Below, piece after piece: positions 57,459-64,000 of a DNA stretch of 64,000 bases. Where the stretch lies: positions 17,715,265 to 17,779,264 of the forward strand of contig JAMPIQ010000002.1 in the NCBI GenBank assembly GCA_024699855.1. Reading direction: 5' to 3'. Both the position numbers and the translations under genes were made by a program. The notes beneath the pieces were generated by a model that was given only the letters and a program-made list of their open reading frames with translations, was not told the DNA's origin and searched no databases. Source of the DNA: Aphelenchoides besseyi (taxonomy: Eukaryota; Nematoda; Chromadorea; Rhabditida; Aphelenchoididae). Each line of letters starts with the position of its first letter. Within the stretch, counting starts at the first letter, position 1.

Positions 57459-57836
57459 GAGGAGTGGTGGTTTGAGATCGAAGAATACGAACAATTGTGA
57501 TGATGGCCAGTTACTAGAATTTGTTTAGTTTATGAGTCAACTTTGACGTTAAAGTCGACGCTTCTCTCAATCGCTTTGTGGGCTATCAAAGATCTTGATT
57601 CCAATGAATTGCCAGTTTAAGTGTTGCGATTAAAAGATTCTGAGATAAGAGTTGAGTATTCATGATTTGATCTAAAGATCATTAAACAAAACAGTAGAAA
57701 CCTTCTCGGACTGCTGTTCACAAGGTCTCATATTGAATTTTTGATCTTAGCGTTGATTCGGAATGCCATTGACTTGACGAGTTTCCGTATTGCCAAGCAA
57801 CTTCAGCGTCCACTTTACGTATTAGCGCCGATCCAA
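57459..57836. promoter_or_regulatory. Shared divergent promoter region, MBOAT7 / presenilin
   Basis: 378 bp separate the two start codons, which face away from each other. No TATA box or clear factor site stands out. Regulatory role inferred from position only. Confidence 0.45.
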
Positions 57837-59459
57837 ATGTCAGATCTTGAAAATGGAACGCTCAATCACACCGCATCGGCAAGCCAAAACAAGTTGCTGG
57901 AATCGCGGAAACGAACTCAACGGGAAAGTCGACCAAACAGCGGACAACGAACAAGCCATCAGGCGGAGAATTGTAAGTCACATCAACGAATTTCTTTAAA
58001 TCAATGAGATTCGTTTAGCCGAAGCAGATCTTAACGAGTCGACTGAAGTGAAGTACAACGCTGCGCATGTAATTCACTTGTTCGTTCCAGTGTCGCTGTG
58101 TATGCTCTTGGTCATTGCTTCAATGCAAACCATTGGATATTTCTCGCGGAACGATGGAGTTTACTTGTAAGTTATTTGCACTACAGCTTTTTTATTCATA
58201 AATATCGGATTAAAATAATACTTAGGATCTACACGCCGTTCACCAAACCAACCGACAGTGCGAGTGAGCTATTCTTCATGTCTGTTGGTAACGCATTGAT
58301 TGTCTTGGCCGTGGTCATAGTCACAACTCTCGTGTTGATTGGATTGTACAAATTTCGATTCTACAAGGTTTGTATATTATCGATTAGTTGTTAAATTATT
58401 TGGTTTTCAGACGATTCATGGATGGTTGATTATGAGTAGTGTTGTAATGCTCGGCTTCATTAATGCCGTATACATCGAGTGAGTTTGATTTAAGAGTGTT
58501 GAATTGATTTGATTGCTTTAGAGAATTGATGAAGAACTACAATCTGGCCGTTGACTTGTTCACCTTTTTCTTTTTGATCTGGAATTTGGCGATCGTTGGA
58601 CTAATCTGTGTTCACTGGAAGGGACCTCATCGCCTACAACAAGCCTATCTGGTAATAATGTGTGCTCTCATGGCTTTGGTTTTCATCAAACATCTTCCCG
58701 AATGGACGGTTTGGATGGTTTTGGCGGTCTTAGCAATTTGGGATCTTGTCGCTGTTCTCTGTCCTCACGGTCCACTTCGACTTTTGGTCGAAACGGCGCA
58801 AGAACGAAACGAACCGATTTTGCCTGCTCTGATCTATTCATGTAAGTTGTGTAACAGTTCAATTTGTTTATATCTCTGGTTTTAGCTACGGTCACCTATT
58901 TGTACACGTTGATAGCAGTCGCTGATCCCGCCGAGCAAGATGCACCGCAATCGACCAGCACACAAGCAGTGGAAATCGAACACGAAGATACCGCGGTTCA
59001 GATTCAACCACTCTCAACTCCGGGACAACGAATTGCTCCACTACGTGGTCATAGCAACACAGCAAACAACGCCGAAAATGGAGGACAATATTGTACAGTC
59101 AATTCGAACGCTTCGCCGCGTCGTGAGCACCCGGACGATGAAGATCAGGGAGTAAAACTTGGATTGGGCGATTTCATCTTCTACGCCGTGCTCGTTGGAA
59201 AAGCGTCCAGCTACGGAGATTGGAATACGACAATTGCGTGTTACATTGCAATCTTATTGGTGGGTCTATTTGAATTAATAAGATTTCATTACTTTTATTT
59301 CAGGGCCTGACAGTCACGTTGATTCTCTTGGCGTTGTTTCGAAAAGCTCTTCCCGCATTACCGATCTCAATCTTCATTGGTCTCATATTCTATTTCACGA
59401 CAAGAGGCGTCATCACTCCGTTCATCTGGAATGTCTCCATGAACCAATATCTAATTTGA
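57837..59459 (+). CDS. PSEN: Presenilin, gamma-secretase catalytic subunit
   Basis: Intramembrane aspartyl protease that cleaves Notch and other type I membrane stubs. Seven exons from ATG at 57837 to TGA at 59457-59459, six introns, about 450 aa. Polar N-terminus, then TM1 ([20 protein letters not shown]) and the following spans ([33 protein letters not shown]). The catalytic Asp of TM6 is in [20 protein letters not shown], at 58742-58744. The usual YD is WD here. A long variable hydrophilic loop follows, then the TM7 catalytic motif [16 protein letters not shown] (Asp at 59170-59172) and the PALP motif in [14 protein letters not shown]. The C-terminus [13 protein letters not shown] fits the family. 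AATAAA lies at about 59506. Which nematode presenilin paralogue it is I cannot say. Confidence 0.96.
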
Positions 59460-59840
59460 ATTTGAACATTCTACTTCTCTTCCTATGTTCTTCAATAACT
59501 GTCACAATAAACGTACTCATAATCACAAATGAGCAATTGAAATTTATTGCTGAGATACAAAAGCACCGTAGTTTTATTATTTCTACCAACAAGAGTAACT
59601 CGTTTTTACGGCTCAACAAAGTCTTTTACAATCCATGGTAAACTGAGCACTAAAACAAGAGCGAACTGCAAGGTTTGTTTCTCTCTTATCGCGTTTCATT
59701 TCATTGACTTTGATCTCGAGTTTTTCGTGTTTTACGAGTTGCACGGAGAATCGTTTTGTTTTTTATGTTACTCGGTACTTTTATTTCTTCAGTTCATTTG
59801 TGTGCTACTCGTAGATTTGTGACGTCTTTGAAGCGACAAA
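59460..59840. other. Intergenic, presenilin to ADI1
   Basis: Contains a plus-strand AATAAA near 59506 and a TTTCTTCAG acceptor-like site near 59790 upstream of the next ATG, which could be a 5'-UTR or trans-splice acceptor. No gene. Confidence 0.5.
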
Positions 59841-60502
59841 ATGGTTAAGGTTTGGTATATGCAAGCAAAGCCCGTAAATCCACGAGAAGAATGTCATTTG
59901 GAGCCGGCGAAGTTTGCAAATTTGGAAAAATTGGCTTCGATTGGAGTCCTCTACGACTACGTGAGTTCCTCTTGAATTCGTTGGAACCGTTTGTTCAGGT
60001 TGATCCGAAAGATCGCGACGTTAAGTTGGATTTGATTGCCAAAGAACGTGGCTACGATCATAGCGATGAGGTTGCTGTGTCGCCCAAATTGCTACCCGAT
60101 TACGAGGAAAAGATTCAATTCTTCTTCGAAGAGCATTTGCACAACGACGATGAGGTGCGTTATGTCATCGATGGATGTGGCTATTTCGATGTTCGCGACA
60201 ATGAGGTGAGTTCGCGACCATTGAGTTTTCCTTGAGATGTTTCAGGACAATTGGATTCGCATCAAATCGGAGCCCGGCGATTTGATCACGTTGCCTGCCG
60301 GCATATTTCATCGCTTTACGCCGAATACGGGGGTATGTCTAGTCGAATGAAACAATTAGTATTTTCGTAGGATTACATTCACGTTAAACGTTTGTTCAAA
60401 GGTGTTCCCGTTTGGACGGCACATTTTCGCAAAGACGAAGAAACTGGAAAGATGTCGATTCGGAACGAATACGTGGAGAAGTTTCAGAAGGTCATCACTT
60501 GA
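59841..60502 (+). CDS. ADI1: Acireductone dioxygenase (methionine salvage)
   Basis: Cytosolic cupin enzyme oxidising acireductone to the keto acid precursor of methionine (Fe form). Four exons: 59841-59960, 59999-60205, 60246-60332, 60371-60502; all phases are zero, giving 181 aa, the normal family length. The metal site is complete: His-Leu-His and Glu in [16 protein letters not shown], and the distal His in PAGIFHRF. The N-terminus MVKVWYMQ and the segment FFFEEHLH are characteristic. AATAAA follows at about 60574. It converges on the EGF-ShK-nitrobindin gene, 188 bp away. Confidence 0.97.
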
Positions 60503-60690
60503 ACTGGTCGTTTTCTAAACGTCGACTTTTTCTCCAACTTTATTTTTGAGCAAATATTCGCAGTTCACATTAATAAATACGATCAGAAATGGGACCTACA
60601 ATCGAAGAGTTCAGTACGGATAACTACGAACTTTTCGGAACATTTTCTTGAATTGCATGATTCGATTCTCGGTGAACAGTTTGGCGACGG

Positions 60691-62200
60691 TCATCTCCAG
60701 AAGTTGACCGGAGCGACGGAAACGTCGTGTTGCCTGAAAAGTTTGTACATCAAATCGTTCATTGACTGCGAACATACACCCAACGGTAGGAATTCGTTGT
60801 TCAGTGCGGGGTGTACTTGCATGTACGAAATGTTGAATGTTGCGGCGTGATTGTTGATCATTCCCAACTCGATCATGTTTAGTCCCTCGTTTCCGGAGCT
60901 CAAAATCGCCACTTCGGGCGGAATGGAGTTGGGCTTGAGGGTGAGGAAACCTTGAACAACTCGCACATCATCTCCACTCCACGAGATGCTTCTGAAATTT
61001 GGGTCTAAGTGTCAATTCAGTTTTCTGGAACATTGGTTGCGTAAACTTTTACGATCGTTGCGTCTTCAATCTGCTTGTGTTTGCGTATTCGACGTGAATC
61101 CGAACAGGCGTTTACCGAATGTCGGAGTTTATCCGGTTTTCGGCGCTCGAATCTTCTTTTTCACTTGTTGGCGGAAGACAAACAAGAAGGTTGGTAGATC
61201 GAATATTAAAGACGATTTGAGAGCTTTGTTTTTGGTGTTCATTTAAGACTTGAATAAAAATTTTTGAATTGAAGCGATGCGAACCCCTCGGTAACCAAGA
61301 TTATAACTCCAAATCAATGAGATTTCCGTTGCGAAAAGAAACTGCGAAGGAAAACGATTCACTTGTTGAAAAAAGGTTTACACACTTCAGCAGTCAAATT
61401 AATGCGCAAATTAGCTTTTCAGAACGAAAATGTTTGAAGTCAATTAACTTTCGCTGGTGACATTTCTACGTTCACTCACGTCAAATTCAACGATGGAGCA
61501 CCGAACATCGGAACTTCGGCCGGCATTATGTCCAAGACCTCTTCGTACTCGTTGTTTAGCATATCGGTAGGAAAGCGAAGACCCTTCGACGCAGCTGAAT
61601 ACCATTTTCCCATCATAAATTGAAGCGGCTCCAATGCTGGAGCCAATGGAATGGGACTCAGTTCTGTAAAAGAGAAATGCTCGTGCGTGATTAAAGATCG
61701 GTTCGGATGTTTATCCAATTCTTTAACTTACTCACGCTCGGATCTGGAGTACAGGTCTTGCAACTGATGGCACAATTGATGTCAAAGAAGTTGGTTTGAG
61801 TGCGAACAACTTCGCATTTCTCTTCGAGAGCCCAACGATCGCAAGACTGATAAATGTTTCGACATCGACCTGAAACTTATGAATGCCAATTGAACAGAAC
61901 AACAATACTCACGATGACAGAAACGACCCATCCACCCAACTGCACAATCGCAAGCGATCTTTCCCGGCGTACATGTGCCGCCGTTAAGACATGGATTCGT
62001 TCGACACTGTTCATGTGATAGCCGTTTGATTACGACTTGAGCGTATACTAAGTATTTAAACTTTACATTTAGTTTATGAAAACTAAGAACTTACCTTTCT
62101 CCATGAGATCAATTGTAAAAATCAGGGTCAATGCAATGATCATACGTCGTTCCAAAGTCCACCATTTTGTTTGCGATCGTCGGCGAGATGTTGTAGTCAT
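60691..62200 (-). CDS. Secreted EGF + ShK + nitrobindin-like (THAP4-type) protein
   Basis: Exons 62200-62095, 62047-61913, 61869-61732, 61663-61480 and 60991-60691 give 287 aa in one frame. Residues 1-40 contain a hydrophobic signal segment ([15 protein letters not shown]). An EGF-like domain follows ([12 protein letters not shown] ... [12 protein letters not shown]), then a six-Cys ShK-type domain ([17 protein letters not shown] ... CAISCKTC). The rest is a lipocalin-like barrel of the nitrobindin/THAP4 C-terminal family ([17 protein letters not shown], then [20 protein letters not shown] and EGLNMIELG). Family members bind haem; here the domain is exported. Intron 4 is long (488 nt). The GTAAGT donor at 61731 was preferred over GTGAGT four bases upstream because only it keeps phase. 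Confidence 0.85.
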
Positions 62201-62836
62201 GGATTGAAAGAATTTGAAAGGAAAAGCAGGGTTTGCCATTTCAGCTCATACAACGTTCATACTCGTGAGGATATGGGAATGTTCAGGAGACCACTTATTC
62301 GTTGAAAAGAACAAGTGAAATAACTCGTTCGTTGTTAACAAAAGTGATTCGGAACCGAATTGGCGGGTGTGCGAATAGATGAATTGAAGAGAAAGATACG
62401 AGTCACGGAGTGATGGTTGTGAAAAGAGGTTGTGAACCGATCTGATAACCAATCAAATGACAAGCGTTGAAACAACAGCTGAGATTTGTAATTACGACTT
62501 CGTAGATCAACGGGCAATAGACGGATTCTGAGGTTCTCAAATCAGATGTGATATTTTCGGAGCTTGTCGCGACGTGTCGAATTAGTCGTAATTTCAATTG
62601 TGATCGCAATCTTTTTCAATCATCAAAAGGTGTCTAAAAGCGAATGGATGACGTTGAAAAGTAAAATCAAAGTCTGCGACAAAAGAACGACTAATCTATT
62701 AATTAGCATTACATAAGAAAACTTCTGTTATTCGTTTTCCTTCTCACGTATTGAAGGTCGCGCGGACTACAGCCCACAAACCATCCTTCTTTCTTTACGG
62801 ATAAACTATAAGGTAAAAGCTTCTTTCAAGCGGAAG
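62201..62836. other. 5' flank, no supported gene
   Basis: Upstream of the EGF-ShK-nitrobindin gene; only shadow frames (62246-62609 minus). Confidence 0.5.
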
Positions 62837-63160
62837 ATGGCGTCAAGTGTGGAAGAAGATGCGCGAGTTCGTTTCAGGTAAGACCGGTATCCACACGGAC
62901 GCCCGAGGCAGTTAAAATGGATAACAGCGGGTTTGATGTAATCAAACAGGTGGTTGAAAGAGGAAAAACCGTGTAACCTTTCTTCCGTCGAAGCTTCAAC
63001 TTTGTAATCAAAAAGCTTCGTGATGAAGAGGAGAGATGCTCTCGATTGGCGTGATTACAAGTTTGCATCCGGATTGCGAACTGAGGAAGATTCGTTGGAG
63101 GCGGTTTTTCCGGGTGTGTCGTCTTCGCAACGGTTGTTTTTGCACTACTCTGTCAAATAA
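62837..63160 (+). CDS. Possible 61-aa protein, two exons
   Basis: Exons 62837-62877 (MASSVEEDARVRF) and 63016-63160 joined in phase by a GTAAGA...AAAAG intron of 138 nt. The second exon reads MKRRDALDWRDYKFASGLRT, then EEDSLEAVFPGV, ending HYSVK and TAA. The good donor and agreement of phase support it; the acceptor lacks a pyrimidine tract. No signal or membrane span, probably intracellular. Family not recognised. Confidence 0.35.
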
Positions 63161-63969
63161 CTGGAAATCTCCCGCTGCCGACGAAATCGAAACTCACGGC
63201 GTTCATTTCGTCAATGAGACCGCTGCGTCGACGTTTATTAATTGAAGACAACGTGCAACACGCGTAAATCATTTGTCCCTCCCATTGGAGTCTTTAGGAC
63301 CTTTCTTCGAGGTTCTGCATTGGAGCCCGTTGAATTTGTTGCTTGTTGGATTTTCTAGAGATTTTCGTCGAATGCCATTCCAACTCAACTACATCAATTA
63401 AATACATTTAAGCAACCAAATTCATGCGTTCCACAACAATAGCGATCAATTTTGATTGATTTATTAGACTGTTACGGCATTATTGTCGAATCGGCATTTT
63501 TGTAGAAATGCCGGCACACTTGTGAAATTACACATTTCTACCTTAAATCTCCAGTTTTAGTTTAAATTACTAGTAAACTAAGACAATCAAGCATGCTGAT
63601 CATGAGTTTTTATGCGAACAGTCAAAAATTATTAAATCATGAACCGTAGTAAATCAAGAAAATAAGCGAACTGACAAGGAGTGCTTGTCATCGATCCCCG
63701 TTGTAATTTGACGTCGTTGGTGTCAACCGACGCGTCTCGATGAGCTGAGCATTACTGTATAAGTCATTTTTGCTCAATCGTAGAACTGGCCAAGTTATTG
63801 GCCAAAAACCAAAAATAAAAAATCGCTAAAATCGTACTATTGATTATGCTGATTATCGTGGTGAAGACCGTTTCTTTTTATCGCGCTTCATTCTGGAGAT
63901 ATTGGCCGTTCTATTTGGCCTCAATTTTTTTTGAGTTATGGTCCGGTCGTTTTCAATTGAAAATGTGAG
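63161..63969. other. No supported gene
   Basis: AT-rich intergenic sequence upstream of the tRNA-like sequence. T-rich runs only. Confidence 0.5.
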
Positions 63970-64000
63970 CAGCGGTGGCCGAGTGGTTAAGAAGCAGTGT
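63970..64000 (+). tRNA. 5' part of a tRNA-Ser-like gene (cut by window end)
   Basis: GCAGCGGTGGCCGAGTGGTTAAG matches the acceptor arm and D arm of class II tRNAs, closest to tRNA-Ser, with a good A box (TGGCCGAGTGG). The D stem looks imperfect (GCC against GAA instead of GGC), so it may be a pseudogene. Anticodon lies outside the window. Confidence 0.55.

Overview
The window comes from a nematode genome. The strongest evidence is a glutamate-gated chloride channel gene at 26960-31705 with the avr-14 layout: one shared ligand-binding domain followed by two alternative channel cassettes. Other signs are introns mostly 40-60 nt long with GT...TTTCAG ends, dense intron-rich genes on both strands, a MATH-BTB remnant and an EGF/ShK secreted protein. 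The species cannot be named from the sequence.

Layout. 1-7128 is a minus-strand BEL/Pao LTR retrotransposon. Its two LTR copies look identical, but its polyprotein is split by five frame steps and has a damaged RT box. 7129-12500 is mostly empty, with three strong hairpins and one decayed coding stretch. 12505-17940 is an unrecognised, frame-broken coding block, mostly minus strand, with at least two host-like introns. 18720-20800 is a dead non-LTR retrotransposon whose reading frame runs into a broken MATH-BTB gene (to 21909). 26960-31705 is the avr-14-like gene. 32056-34541 is an apparently complete DNA transposon with terminal inverted repeats, a 6-bp target duplication and a two-exon 641-aa transposase-like gene.

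The right half is ordinary gene space. It holds an unrecognised 240-aa gene (39162-40017), a tandem PEBP-like secreted protein (44763-47426), coatomer beta'-COP (47916-51622), an MBOAT7-type acyltransferase (55802-57458) divergent from presenilin (57837-59459), acireductone dioxygenase (59841-60502) and a secreted EGF-ShK-nitrobindin protein (60691-62200). The window ends in the 5' part of a tRNA-Ser-like gene. Apart from the close spacing of the last four genes, I see no operon or shared pathway. Gene models were spliced by eye from GT-AG signals, phase and family resemblance; no search or alignment program was run.
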